The notes under the pieces were generated by a model. It was not told where the DNA came from. It was given only the letters and a program-made list of their open reading frames with translations, and made no database searches. Both the position numbers and the translations under genes were made by a program. From Armigeres subalbatus (Eukaryota > Arthropoda > Insecta > Diptera > Culicidae), in contig NW_026942913.1 in NCBI RefSeq assembly GCF_024139115.2, positions 496,001 to 560,000 of the forward strand: a DNA stretch of 64,000 nt, read 5' to 3'. Positions 20,880 through 32,027 of this stretch are shown here, one piece after another. Numbering within the stretch: the stretch's first letter is position 1; each line of letters begins with the position of its first letter.

Positions 20880-21975
20880 GAATAATTCAAGAGTTATTCC
20901 TGAAGGAACTTTCGTTATATTTCTTGAAGATATTTGAGGAGAAATTTCTGAAGGAACTTCCGGTGGAGTTCCTGAAGAAATTTCCAGAGGTTTCTACAGA
21001 AATTCCCCCGGAAGTTTCTTCAACAACTCCTCCGGAAGTTCCTTTAAAAATTCAGGAATTCCCTTCAGAAATTCCTGTGGAGGTTTTTTTTCAGAAATAC
21101 TTCAGGAGTTTCATTCAGGAAGTGTCTTGAGGAATTCATTCGGAAGTTCCTTCAGGAATTCCTCTGGAAGTTTTTTTTTAGGAAATCCGCAAGAAATTCT
21201 TTCACGAATCCCTCGGAAAGTTCATTAAGAAATTCCGCATAAGGTTCCTTCAAGAATTCCTCCGGAAGTTCCTAGAGGAAATCCGTCAAAAGTTCCTTCC
21301 GGAATTCCATCGTAAGTTCTTTTTGGAATTCCGCCGGAAGTTCCTTCCGGAATCCTTCCGGAGGTTCTTTCAGGAATTCCCGCAGAGGCTCCTTCAGAAC
21401 CTCTTCAGGAGGATCATTTAGTAATTCCTTCAGAAGTTCCTCCAGAAATTCATCCCGAAGTTCCTTCAGAAATTTCTCTGGAAGTTCCTTCACGAATTCA
21501 TCCGGAACTTCCTTCAGGAATTCCGCCGAAGGATCCTTCAAGTATTCTGGCGAAAGTTCCTTTGAGAATTCCGACGGAAGTTCTTTAGAGAAGTCCGCCA
21601 TAAGTTCCTTTAGGAGGTCCGTCGGAAGTTCTTTCAGAATCTCCGCTAAAAGTTGCTTCAAGAATTCATCCGGAAGTTTCTTCAGGAATTCCTCTGGAAG
21701 TTCCTTCATGAATTCATCCGGGAGTTCTTTCGGGAATTCCGCCGAAGGATCCTTCAAGAATTCCGCCGGAACCTCCTTAAAGAAATTCGTCATACGTTCC
21801 TTCATGAATTCCATTGGAAGTTTTTTTCAGGAGTTCCGCTGGAAGTTGCTTCAGGAATTCATCCGGAAGTTCCTTAAGGAATTCATCCAGAAGTTCCTTC
21901 AGGAACTCATCCAGAAGCTGCTTAAGGAATTCCTCTGAAAATTCCTTTAGGAAATCCGAAGTTCTCTAAGGAGTT
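20880..21975. repeat. 24-bp array, block 2, second part with orientation switch
   Basis: A short sense stretch (20880-21000) is followed by reversed units (TTCCTTCAGGAATTCCGCCG, about 21000-21965). The reversed part yields a minus-strand 180-codon frame of (E)FLKELP repeats, which is a repeat by-product. Confidence 0.9.
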
Positions 21976-21984
21976 CCAAGTAAT

Positions 21985-22345
21985 ATACTTCTGTTCAGAT
22001 AGTCAAGCAGCTATTAAAGCCCCGCTTCGGCCAACTCAAGGTCGAAGTTAGTAATCGCTTGTCGAACTCAAATAGAGGAACTGAATTCAGTTAATACATT
22101 GCACCTTAAATGGGTACCTGGCCACTCTTCCATAGCTGGAAACGAATTGGCTGATGAGTTAGCTCGCACTGGAGCATCACAAGACTTTTTTGGTCCTGAG
22201 TCAGCTATTCCAATATCTAAGTGTTGGGTGAAGCGTTTGATTAGCTCTTGGGCTTCCACTCAGCACAAACGGTATTGGAGTAGTTTGGATTCATGTCGAC
22301 AACAGCCCTGCCGTCCTGTTTATTCACGCTTAGTCGACATCTAAG
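21985..22345 (+). pseudogene. RNase H domain fragment of a LINE
   Basis: Reads IYFCSDSQAAIKA (first catalytic Asp region of RNase H) and, in another frame from about 22095, LHLKWVPGHSSIAGNELADE-LA, the classic C-terminal RNase H motif of I/R1/LOA-group LINEs. It then continues as CWVKRLISSWASTQHKRYW before a stop. Frameshifts lie between the two parts. Residues upstream (RT) are absent; the left junction is the 24-bp array. Confidence 0.8.
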
Positions 22346-22480
22346 AAGCTTTCCCCTAAAGCAAAAAATTGTGTTGGTCTATTTTAGCTCATTAAAACTC
22401 ATATTCGCCTATATGGGTCTCAGTATGATAGTTACTATAAACTGTGTGTACAAAAAATAGTAAACCAATCGGTTTACATG
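22300..22480 (+). repeat. Boundary unit 1 of the 95-bp arrays
   Basis: ACAGCCCTGCCGTCCTGTTT, TCTAAGAAGCTTTCCCCTAA and ATATTCGCCTATATGGGTCT, followed by GTAAACCAATCGGTTT. Near-identical copies occur at 23255-23470 and 26325-26545. Here it is continuous with the RNase H fragment, so the unit is LINE 3' sequence. Confidence 0.85.
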
Positions 22481-23195
22481 TTGTGCATCCGCGAGTACGG
22501 CTTCGCACTGTCGGCGCCCCCACGAGTCGCAGTTGAGCGCTGATAGTTACTATCAACTCCCCCAAAGCTAACATGTTGTGCATTCGCGAGTACGGCTTCG
22601 CACTGCCGGCGCCCCCACGGGTCGCAGTTGAGCGCTGATAGTTACTATCAACTCCCCCAAAGCTAACATGTTTTGCATCCGAGAGTACGGCTTCGCACTG
22701 CCGGCGCCCCCACGAGTCGCAGTTGAGCGCTGATAGGTATTATCAACTCCCCCAAAACTAACATGTTGTGCATCCGCGAGTACGGCTTCGCACTGCCGGC
22801 GCCCTCACGAGTCGCAGTTGAGCGCTGATAGTTACTATCAACTCCCCCAAAGCTAACATGTTGTGCATCCGCGAGTACGGATTCGCACTGTCGGCGCCCC
22901 CACGAGTCGCAGTTGAGCGCTGATAGGTATTATCAACTCCCCCAAAGCTAACATGTTGTGCATCCGCGAGTACGGCTTCGCACTGTCGGCGCCCCCACGA
23001 GTCGCAGTTGAGCGCTGATAGGTACTATCAACTCCCCCAAAGCTAACATGTTGTGCATCCGCGAGTACGGCTTCGCACTGCCGGCGCCCTCACGAGTCGC
23101 AGTTGAGCGCTGATAGTTACTATCAACTCCCCCAAAGCTAACATGTTGTGCATCCGAGAGTACGGCTTCGCACTGCCGGCGCCCATATGGGTCTT
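22480..23195. repeat. 95-bp satellite, array 1 (~7.5 copies)
   Basis: GTCGCAGTTGAGCGCTGATA recurs every 95 bp (22526, 22621, 22716 and on). Each unit has a potential hairpin TGATAG-TTA-CTATCA and a GGCGCC word. Two variants alternate (GTTACTATCAAC and GGTATTATCAAC). Not coding: 95 is not a multiple of three. Confidence 0.95.
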
Positions 23196-23254
23196 GATTC
23201 TGCATTGAAAGTATTCTATTGTTCACCTAAAATCGCATACCAACATCCCCTGAA

Positions 23255-23470
23255 AACATATTTTATTTCGGGATACTTGGGTCATTACAGCCCTGCCGTC
23301 CTGTTTAGTCACGCTTAGTCAACATCTAAGAAGCTTTCCCCTAAAGCAAAAATTTGTGTTGGTCTATTTTAGCTCATTAAAACTCATATTCGCCTATATG
23401 GGTCTCAGTATGATAGTTACTATAAACTGTGTGTACAAAAAATAGTAAACCAATCGGTTTACATGTTGTG
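23255..23470 (+). repeat. Boundary unit 2
   Basis: Begins CCAACATCCCCTGAAAACAT and continues as in unit 1. It is almost identical to 26325-26545, including the unrelated start, so these two descend from one duplication. Confidence 0.85.
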
Positions 23471-23784
23471 CATCCGCGAGTACGGCTTCGCACTGTCGGC
23501 GCCCCCACGAGTCGCAGTTGAGCGCTGATAGGTATTATCAACTCCCCCAAAGCTAACATGTTGTGCATCCGCGAGTACGGCTTCGCACTGTCGGCGCCCC
23601 CACGAGTCGCAGTTGAGCGCTGATAGGTATTATCAACTCCCCCAAAGCTAACATGTTGTGCATCCGCGAGTACGGCTTCGCACTGCCGGCGCCCTCACGA
23701 GTCGCAGTTGAGCGCTGATAGTTACTATCAACTCCCCCAAAGCTAACATGTTGTGCATCCGCGAGTGCGGCTTCGCACTGTCGC
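23460..23784. repeat. 95-bp satellite, array 2, left of transposon
   Basis: About 3.4 copies of the 95-bp unit, then interrupted within the word CTTCGCACTGTCG by the TIR transposon. Confidence 0.95.
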
Positions 23785-25287
23785 ACAGTGGGACCAATCC
23801 CAAAAAAGACGGTCATAAATGTTAGAAGTGAATAAAATGGTCTAGCAGGCCACATATTGTGATTTTTCATTGAATAGATGGTTCCTCTTCTCGGCATCAA
23901 CGATCCGTAAGCTAAAGTCCAACTATCGCAGCGAGAGGTGGGGCACCAGTCGTCGCAAGCACGCTATAGTTCTCTAAGACAACGTGCTTGCACCAAGTGG
24001 TGTCCGTCAAATATCAATGGCTGGCGCCGCCAATGTAGAGTTCTCTTTCTATGAGCATTTCCACAGGTATTTAATTACCGATTTCAGCCGCCTCACCGCA
24101 GTGCTAAGGAAAAATTTATTTTATTGTTAGAAATTGTAAACATATGGAATAGATTTTGTTTCGTCCTTAACCGAAGTAAAGCTGTAGAGGCGCAACTACT
24201 TGATATTCCGGATCATGTGAAAAACTCATAATATTTTTACAGAGTAAGTTTGGAAAATTAGAAGTAATGGATAAAATAAAATCCTCTCCCGAAATTATCC
24301 ATTGCGACTAGACATAACATGACTTGATAGTTTATCCTACTTTCATTATCAATATTTTCAAAATCTCAGAGCGCAAAAGCCTTAAAAACTAATGATCACG
24401 TGGGATTTCCTTAACAACAGTATGCGTGAGACAAGAATGAATTGTGCTGGAGGGCGTACACATATTACGTAAGCACTTATGGGGGAGGGGGGCGGTTGTG
24501 GCTTCTGTCGTTTTTTTACGCACCATGTAAATAAAAAAAATTGTTTGAAAGAAATCTTACATGAGGGAGGGGGAGTCGAAAACCCCAGAAAAAAAATGCT
24601 CACGTAATAAGTGTACGACCCCTAGACAACTTTAAGCTGATGTCACACCATTGTATTGGGGCAAATGAGAAGTGGAAAGAGAAGTAAAAACAAACTGTGC
24701 GTTGCTGCACTTATCAAAATTGATTGACAAGACTGAAAGGACCATCGTCAGTAAAACCGAAATAACTGAACGGGCGGAGGGTGGCGGAACCTAATTTCTT
24801 CAGGATTGGATTCCTGACAAAAAAATGAAGCTACAGTGTGAATTTCATTGATGGGTACCGATGGGTACCTTTTTGAATTTTACAATGAATACATCAAGAA
24901 GATAATACAATAATAATTTTATACATAATAAAGACCGAGTACTTTCTGTGCGATCAAAATTAATTTACGAACGTTTTAGCGTGGCTTTATTAGTTTTAAG
25001 GCTACACTTTGTAATGGTGCCAAATATAATAGGTTTGGGCGATGTATACGTTGTGGCCAACATGATGAACAGTAAGATAAATGTTACAAGATTTAACAGA
25101 ATTAAACATTGACAACATGCTCAACTTGTATTGACTGGGAAGGTAAGATCCGCCCGAATAAAATGACTCAAAACTATGTTTAGATCATCGTCAAGTATTC
25201 TACTAACAACCCATGACTCAAGTTATCAATTTAGATCATTTTGAAAAAATGGTTTTTGACCGTCTTTTTGAAGATTGGTCCTTCTGT
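23784..25287. mobile_element. 1.5-kb non-autonomous DNA transposon in the satellite
   Basis: Left end CAGTGGGACCAATCCCAAAA followed by AAGACGGTCA, right end TGACCGTCTTTTTGAAG-ATTGGTCC-TTCTG: terminal inverted repeats of about 30 bp. Satellite units on both sides are in the same phase class, so the element split an existing array. CAG...CTG ends suggest a hAT-like mechanism, but no clear 8-bp TSD is seen. No transposase frame; the interior is AT-rich and holds a MITE. Confidence 0.8.
24450..24623. mobile_element. Second copy of the TACGTAAGC MITE
   Basis: GGGCGTACACATATTACGTA at the left and CACGTAATAAGTGTACGACC at the right are inverted repeats matching the element at 5513-5677; the interior is G-rich then T-rich, as there. 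It is nested in the 1.5-kb transposon. Confidence 0.85.
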
Positions 25288-26322
25288 GTGTCGGCGCCCC
25301 CACGAGTCGCAGTTGAGCGCTGATAGGTATTATCAACTCCCCCAAAGCTAACATGTTGTGCATCCGCGAGTACGGCTTCGCACTGCCGGCGCCCTCACGA
25401 GTCGCAGTTGAGCGCTGATAGTTACTATCAACTCCCCCAAAGCTAACATGTTGTGCATCCGCGAGTACGGATTCGCACTGTCGGCGCCCCCACGAGTCGC
25501 AGTTGAGCGCTGATAGGTATTATCAACCTCCCCAAAGCTAACATGTTGTGCATCCGCGAGTACGGCTTCGAACTGTCGGCGCCCCCACGAGTCGCAGTTG
25601 AGCGCTGATAGGTATTATCAACTCCCCCAAAGCTAACATGTTGTGCATCCGCGAGTACGGCTTCGCACTGTCGGCGCCCCCACGAGTCGCAGTTGAGCGC
25701 TGATAGTTACTATCAACTCCCCCAAAGCTAACATGTTGCGCATCCGCGAGTACGGCTTCGCACTGTTGGCGCCCCCACGAGTCGCAGTTGAGCGCTGATA
25801 GGTATTATCAACTCCCCCAAGCTAACATGTTGTGCATCCGCGAGTACGGCTTCGCACTGCCGGCGCCCTCACGAGTCGCAGTTGAGCGCTGATAGTTACT
25901 ATCAACTCCCCCAAAGCTAACATGTTGTGCATCCGAGAGTACGGCTTCGCACTGTCGGCGCCCCCACGAGTCGCAGTTGAGCGCTGATAGGTATTATCAA
26001 CTCCCCCAAAGCTAACATGTTGTGCATCCGCGAGTACGGCTTCGCACTGCCGGCGCCCTCACGAGTCGCGGTTGAGCGCTGATAGTTACTATCAACTCCC
26101 CCAAAGCTAACATGTTGTGCATCCACGAGTACGGATTCGCACTGTCGGCGCCCCCACGAGTCGCAGTTGAGCGCTGATAGGTATTATCAACTCCCCCAAA
26201 GCTAACATGTTGTGCATCCGCGAGTACGGCTTCGCACTGTCGGCGCCCTCACGAATCGCAGTTGAGCGCTGATAGTTACTATCAACTCCCCCAAAGCTAA
26301 CATGTTTTGCATCCGAGAGTAC
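25288..26322. repeat. 95-bp satellite, array 2, right of transposon (~11 copies)
   Basis: Continues the 95-bp unit with the same two variants in loose alternation; one copy at about 25815 has lost an A in CCCCCAAAGC. Ends at GAGAGTA where boundary unit 3 begins. Confidence 0.95.
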
Positions 26323-26324
26323 CA

Positions 26325-26545
26325 ACATCCCCTGAAAACATATTTTATTTCGGGATACTTGGGTCATTACAGCCCTGCCGTCCTGTTTAGTCACGCTTAG
26401 TCGACATCTAAGAAGCTTTCCCCTAAAGCAAAAATTTGTGTTGGTCTATTTTAGCTCATTAAAACTCATATTCGCCTATATGGGTCTCAGTATGATAGTT
26501 ACTATAAGCTGTGTGTATGAAAAATAGTAAACCAATCGGTTTTAA
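26325..26545 (+). repeat. Boundary unit 3
   Basis: Near-identical to 23255-23470 across 215 bp. It ends in CCAATCGGTTTTAAA instead of continuing into satellite. Confidence 0.85.
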
Positions 26546-26766
26546 ATGTCCCTCCCCGACTTCCGAACCGAACTTTCTTCCGAAGTTTTATCTGTCAAAC
26601 TGATTGATGCGTTGTTTAGCGCATCTTTAGGCGAATCTAGCGCACTACTTCCGAAGTTGGGAATGTTGCCTGTATCTGGAGAAAAATCGAACTTCGGTAT
26701 AAAAAGCGGTCTAACTTTATTCCGGATAGAGAATATCAGCATCATCAACAGCAAAACGCGTTGCGC
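26545..26766. repeat. Diverged relative of the 8553 foldback
   Basis: TTAGCGCATCTTTAGGCG, AGCGCACTACTTCCGAAGTT and GAGAAAAATCGAACTTCGG echo the internal words of the hairpin element at 8553-8769. The inverted pairing is weaker (GAACTTTCTTCCGAAG against CTTCGGTA...). Confidence 0.5.
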
Positions 26767-28180
26767 TTTTTTTTTTTTTTTTTTTTTTTACAAGGGAGAA
26801 TGCATTTACACACTAACCCAGTACACGTGCATTGTAGTTGCCAAACTACCACACGGAAGTGTACTGGAGTGTCGGACTCGACCATACCGGTAATACCGAC
26901 TAAACTCCCTTGGGCTCCACCATCGATTCCCCCAGGAACTACCTCGCAGTACTACTTCTAGGGGGACGGCAGTACTAAGCGTACTCGCTCATTATCGCTT
27001 GCCGAAGCAGGGACACTCCCCATGCACCACATGTGCACAACTGTAGGTGTGTGGGTACAACCCACTGCTACCCTGCCGCCGAAGCAGCTTCTCCAAAGAC
27101 CATTCGCTCCATGTGACCCTTTTTCGGGTGCTCACTCTAACACTCCACTGCCATGCCTCGAGGTGTCGAGAAGGTACCTGGACTCCTACCTCAGCATGTG
27201 CAGTCCATACTCAGACTTCTGCTGCGCTTCGAGGTGTCGATAGCGGTAACTGCCTGGGCCTACAGATATTACGCTACGACACTCCTGCCTCAGCACGAGC
27301 AGATCAATCACACCACTGCCGAAGCAGACCACGCGCTACCCTGCCGAAGCAGGGACACTCCCCATGCACCACATGTGCACAACTGTAGGTGCGTGGGTAC
27401 AACCCACTGCTACCCTGCCGCCGAAGCAGCTTCTCCAAAGACCATTCGCTCCATGTGACCCTTGTTCGGGTGCTCACTGTAACACTCCACTGCCATGCCT
27501 CGAGGTGTCGATAGCGGTATGTAGGGACGAATCAACGATACTACGCTACGACACTCCTACCTCAGCATGTGCAGTCCATACTCAGACTTCTGCTGCGCTT
27601 CGAGGTGACAATAGCGGCGGCGACACGCTATGACACTCCTGCCTCAGCACAACCAGATCACTCACTCCCTGCCGAAGCAGCTCACGCGCTACCCTACCGA
27701 AGTAGGTACACTCCACAACTCACTCTAACACTCCACTGCCATGCCTCGAGGTGTCGATAGCGGTATGTAGGGACCAATCAACGATACTACGCTACGACAC
27801 TCTTACCTTAGCATGTGCAGTCCATACTCAGACTTCTGCTGCGCTTCGAGGTGACAATAGCGGTGACGCGCTATGACACTCCTGCCTCAGCACAAACAGA
27901 TCACTCACTCCCTGCCGAAGCAGCTCACGCACTACCCTACCGAAGTAGGGACACTCCACATGCCAATTGGCACCCCTGGGCTTGTGCTTGGTAAGCGGCA
28001 CACAGTCGCTTTGATAGAGTCCGCTTACGGGCACTTGTGGTTTTGTGGGAGGGATTTTAGCAGAGCCCACTGCTAAATCCCACCACGCCCTAGGCAGTTC
28101 TCCCTGACTCGCAGACAGCTGGGGAGGGGTCGTCAAGCCCTTGGACATCATGCTGTCCCTGCTGTCCCTGCTGCCCCCAG
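26767..28180 (-). mobile_element. GC-rich retroposon with internal tandem repeats
   Basis: A run of 23 T (26767-26789) then ACAAGGG is a poly(A) 3' end on the minus strand, as at 757. The body holds tandem copies of a unit with TGCCGAAGCAGGGACACTCC (27001, 27343) and shorter diverged copies (CCGAAGTAGGTACACTCC, 27697; 27936), with TGCCATGCCTCGAGGTGTCG in each. From about 27960 on, a minus-strand frame reads MMSKGLTTPPQLSASQGELP (start 28151), proline-rich, family unknown. Probably the 3' part of a LINE or a dependent element. Confidence 0.55.
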
Positions 28181-28183
28181 AAA

Positions 28184-28500
28184 CCAGGTTTAAGCGTATG
28201 GGTAAGCACCGCTTAAGAGTTAAGCGGAAGTGAAGAAATCGGCCCTTAGAGATATAGGGGTATGAATATATTCGCTAGGCAAGTGAATTGAAAGTCGCTC
28301 GATTTGAACCCGAATTTAACGTCTCAGCACGTTTTTTCAATTCACCTAAAAAACAGCAAGTTGAACATGTTCATCTTTCGACAGGCCAATTGAGGTAATG
28401 TTTAGGACCTTGTTTTAACACCTTCGCTTAGGACTTAAACCAGGTTTAAGCAGATGAACAAAACCCGCTTAAGAGTTAAGCAGAGGTGAAGAAATTGATC
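28184..28500. repeat. Short direct duplication around unique DNA
   Basis: AACCAGGTTTAAGC and GCTTAAGAGTTAAGC followed by AGGTGAAGAAAT occur at 28184-28244 and 28440-28492. The second starts inside the palindrome CTTAAACCAGGTTTAAG. Perhaps a remnant element; function unknown. Confidence 0.5.
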
Positions 28501-29225
28501 ATAAGTTGTATAAAAGGGAATTATCTAAATAAATAAAAAAAATGTTATATTTTCCTTTATCACGATTTATAAAAAATCTTATTCATACAATCCGCCTTGT
28601 GTTCATTACAGAAGAGAATGTAAAGTTTGCATAGAGTAGCTCGAAATTTACAAATATGTGAACATTTGAAGAGTTGTATTAGATGTTTGAATTTAAAAAT
28701 TTGGTTGAATTTGTAAATAATGCGGCGCTGAAAACAGTTGACAAAAGGAAAACCATAAATATGTAGAAAAGTATTTAGAGCTTTCTGTCCTTGTTATACG
28801 AGTTAGTGCTAACCCATTTTATTCTACCTTTTGATTTTAACTTTAAAGATTTGAATTTGAATTAATCGCCTGCTTTGAGCGTGCTTACAGCGGCACACAA
28901 GGAGTTAACCTTCTAAAATCAGTATGGCTAAAGGCATCAGAGGTTCGATTTCTCAAAATTAAGCGGACACCATCGTTCATAACCGGTACCGAATAGTTTT
29001 TCATGAAAAGTTCCTAGTTTTGAGAAAACCCGCCGCTCGGTTCCGCATTCACCACCAGTTGAACTTTTGTTGTTTCCCGTTTCAGACAAGTCTACAGTAC
29101 TGCCACTTTTTCAAATGTCCATATTATTCGTGAAACAAACAAGTATACTGGATATGTTCCCCTGAAACCGTTCCCTAACCCGGATCTCCGCATGATGTCT
29201 TTTTAGTGCATTTTTTTTTATTAAG
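28500..29225. other. AT-rich DNA, nothing recognised
   Basis: No reading frame, tRNA or terminal repeat identified. Confidence 0.4.
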
Positions 29226-29229
29226 AGGC

Positions 29230-30075
29230 ACCTTATCGTAGTTTCCGGCGGGATTTAAACGAGCTGGTGGGTTCGTCAGAAAAATTTACACAATTTTCCA
29301 AACCATCTATCGTTGCTTTTGTCAATCTTATAAGACTCCCGGGAAATCAAATCTTATCCATTATTTTCCACAGCTCTACGCGGCCTATGTTGTCGACAGC
29401 CGCCTTGAAAGCTATAAACAGATGGTAGGATTAAGGCAGGCATTTTCGTCTTATCGTCATAGTCTCAAATATCAATTAAATAGAAGCTTTATTGCCAAAT
29501 TCATCCGTACCCAATCGCTTAGGCGAAACGTTTTGCAACAGTGGAGTTCTAGCAAAATGACGTTGATTTCATTGATTTTAGCCCCTATGACGATGGACGG
29601 AAATACCTGCCGTGTCCCTATATTGCGACCTGACCTTCGCGGATTTTCTAAGGGTTTGCCATACAGTAAAGATTTGGTCCGTTGTCGAGCGGTCGTCAAT
29701 AAAGCCGGCTTGATAACTTCTTCCAAACATTCACTATTAGTGACATATGGCGGAAGATAATCTTGGATATCACTTTACAGGCGACATTTAGGTTGGTGAT
29801 CGCTTAAATGTTCTCATCTTTTTTTTTCAGATTATTTTCGCACTCCGTTTCGTTGGACGTTGATTATACTGAAGTTGAGGAACAGGCCGACCACGCACCT
29901 TTGCATATCGTCATTCACTATGAAAACTGTTCTTAGCTGGTGTGGTATGCCCTATTTCCGCCGTATTTCAGTACATTGACGAGTATGCGTGTGCTCCTTA
30001 TAAAGTTGAGATATTTGCAGTTCCACGAACCAAGCTTCCAATCCCTAGTCCCACAGAAATTCTTAGTTTTCGAAT
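29230..30075 (-). pseudogene. Second RTE-like LINE relic
   Basis: On the minus strand: a trace of endonuclease start (GGAAGCTTGGTTCGTGGAAC, near 30030), then NVACKVISKIIFRHMSL and a decayed RSTTDQIF segment around 29690, then HHLFIAFKAAVDNIG and RVELWKIMDKI, with a final LIRLTKATIDGL near 29290. The order equals the RTE reverse transcriptase above but the sequence is a different, older lineage. Large deletions and stops throughout. Confidence 0.7.
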
Positions 30076-30149
30076 ATGCGCCCTTGAAATAGCCTTATTG
30101 TGTTAACGCCCCCTTTAAAATAGGCGACTAAGTACCCCATATTTTACGA

Positions 30150-30530
30150 CGACAGGGCAGTCGACAAACAAAATTGTATATCCGAGAGCCATCTCCGGTA
30201 GTAGCTAACTATTTAGCTAATCTGTCTAAACAGAATTGCAGTGTCTTAGTCAAGGCCTTGACAGGTCACTGCCGACTCAACTATCACATGGCAAATATTC
30301 AACGTGTTGAATCCTTTGTCTGTGATGGTTGTGAATCCGATTATGGAACTTCTTATCATCTGATATGTAACTGCCCAGTTTATGCGCAACTGCGTTTCCA
30401 AAAATTTGGTAAACACTTACTAAGTGAAATTGACTACAGAAACCTGAACCTTCAAAGTATTCTGTTGTTTATAACCCGTTGTGGTAAAGGGTGGTATGGA
30501 CTTTTAAAGTACTGTGCAAATAGATAGGAC
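30150..30530 (+). pseudogene. C-terminal zinc-finger tail of an RNase H LINE
   Basis: A 117-codon frame reads LSKQNCSVLVKALTGHCRLN, then CDGCESDYGTSYHLICNCPV, a C-x2-C...H-x3-C-type motif seen after the RNase H domain in I/LOA-group LINEs. It stops at 30527. The RNase H domain itself is missing; the fragment complements the one at 21985-22345 but may be from another copy. Confidence 0.75.
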
Positions 30531-30800
30531 AAGTAGTGGTCAAGGGATGATTCTGCTGCTGACATTCCTTGAATAGTACGGAGCTAACAAGGAAATCCAA
30601 TAATTTAGCAATAGCAGGCGTATTGCAATTAAGAAAACATTGATTTACGTCTTCCCTTGCGAAATAATGCACTGATGCATTATTCCGCAAATAAAGTGTT
30701 ATAACTGTTAAGTTATTTTCACTCTGTTTGTTTGCGATTTATTGCAGGTCCACTTTTTTTTCGGCTGTGATGATCTTCAGGTGTACCGAGATGTAAGGCC
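30530..30800 (+). other. Probable LINE 3' UTR, then unassigned DNA
   Basis: Follows the LINE stop codon directly; contains CCGCAAATAAAGTGTTATAA, a possible polyadenylation signal (AATAAA at about 30691). No other feature. Confidence 0.4.
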
Positions 30801-31400
30801 ATGTTGGAAGTAGGTGCTGCGATTGACCATGTTCTGGGAAGCGGTGAAATCTATTAACTCTTGATTGGACTTCTCAATCGTCAAACAAAGAACTCTGAAG
30901 TTTCCAAAAGTCGGTTTAAACTTCTCTTAATGGCCAACATGAGCGCTCGAACATCCATGAAGATTTTGATGCCGTAGGTTGAACAGTTGTCAAATTCGCG
31001 CTGCGTATATATTATGCTATCACCATCAATGCTTCCGCAGTGTGCATGCATATCTGCTTATCGTACTTCTAATAAATGCTGTGTCCAGCTCGTGTCTGTT
31101 GTCGCAACTCTGGTAAATGGTACAATTAACTTTGAACGTTCCAACACCCTTCCGGCAGCGCTACGATGTTGAATACGCATTCCTAAAACTATATCAAAAA
31201 TAATTCGAGTTATTGTCGACTCGATGATGCTGAGCTGAGAGAATTGAAGTAGCATTAGTCTAGCTACCAATTAGAGCACCTCCACAGGAGTCCTCATCGC
31301 TAATCTTATTATAGCGCTCCCTCTCGAGTGCTATTTTAGGATAGCGCCCCATCTTCCCACCGGTGGTTTCTGTTTTAGGTGTAGCGACTTCGTAAACACA
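30800..31400 (+). repeat. Dispersed repeat, second copy, with GAGCACCTCC end
   Basis: 30805-31275 follows 15800-16165. The next part, AGAGCACCTCCACAGGAGTC, the GATAGCGCCCC block and CACCGGTGG, is the reverse complement in outline of 46030-46145 (GACTCCCGTGGAGGTGCTCT). Confidence 0.65.
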
Positions 31401-31429
31401 TTGAGTTCTCACCGGGCGTTGCTAAAAGT

Positions 31430-31600
31430 AGTCATTTTCTTCTTCAATGGCTCTACATTCCAACTGGAACTTGGCTAGCTGCTCAACTTAGTACTCTATA
31501 AGCATTTCCTCAGTTATCAATTGAAAGCTTTTCTGTGCCCGTCATTGCATGAGTATGTATTTTGTGTGACAACTATGCTCAAGGAGCCCACTTGAAAACA
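31430..31600 (-). repeat. Degraded SINE-like copy
   Basis: TTCTTCAATGGCTCTACATTCC, CAACTTAGTACTCTATAAGC, TTTCCTCAGTTATC and GCATGAGTATGTATTTTGTG follow the order of the SINE at 11255 with heavy decay. No B box remains. Confidence 0.5.
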
Positions 31601-31685
31601 ACAGAATCTGGAATCCGGAGGGCAATTCTACGCTTTGCTCGTAAGGCTAGCTCGGGCTAGCTGGGAACCCGTCATCAAACTTTTT

Positions 31686-32025
31686 TCATTTTTTGCCTTT
31701 CTCGTATACAAAGTATACGTAAAGGCTATAGGATCACTCCAAAACCGAACTTTTGATAGAAGGCCCGGGGACCCATAGTGTTATATACCAATCGACTCAA
31801 TTCGACGAATTGAGGTGATGTCTGTATGTGTGTATGTATGTGTGTGTGTGTGTACAAAATGTGAGACACACTTTTTGGTACTTAGCATTATCCAATTTGC
31901 TCGCAACAAGTTCCATTCGACGTAGAATTCAATCCCATTGTTTGCTATTGAAAATTAGATCCATCGGACATTGCGTTCCGAAGTTACGGCAAAAAAACTG
32001 TTTTCACGTGAAAAAAAAAAAGCAA
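31686..32025 (+). repeat. Complete copy of the TTTGCCTTTCTC dispersed repeat
   Basis: TTTGCCTTTCTCGTATACAA followed by an AGTATACG-TAAAGGC palindrome, AGAAGGCCCGGGGACCCATA, a TATG/TG microsatellite (31820-31853) and TTTGCTCGCAACAAGTTCCA. This shows what the interrupted copy at 605-1400 looked like before insertion. It ends in an A-rich run (32010-32021). Confidence 0.75.
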
Positions 32026-32027
32026 AA

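Noticed and set aside
22480..26322. 95-bp repeats as a CRISPR-like array
   Set aside because: The whole 95 bp repeats with no unique spacers, there are no cas genes and the context is eukaryotic. It is a satellite.
26890..27970. Plus-strand frames of 60-113 codons in the GC-rich tandem region
   Set aside because: The same repeat gives different frames in successive copies; periods are not multiples of three.
29422..29760. 112-codon plus-strand frame
   Set aside because: It is antisense to an RTE-like reverse transcriptase fragment (NVACKVISKI, FIAFKAAVDN on the minus strand).
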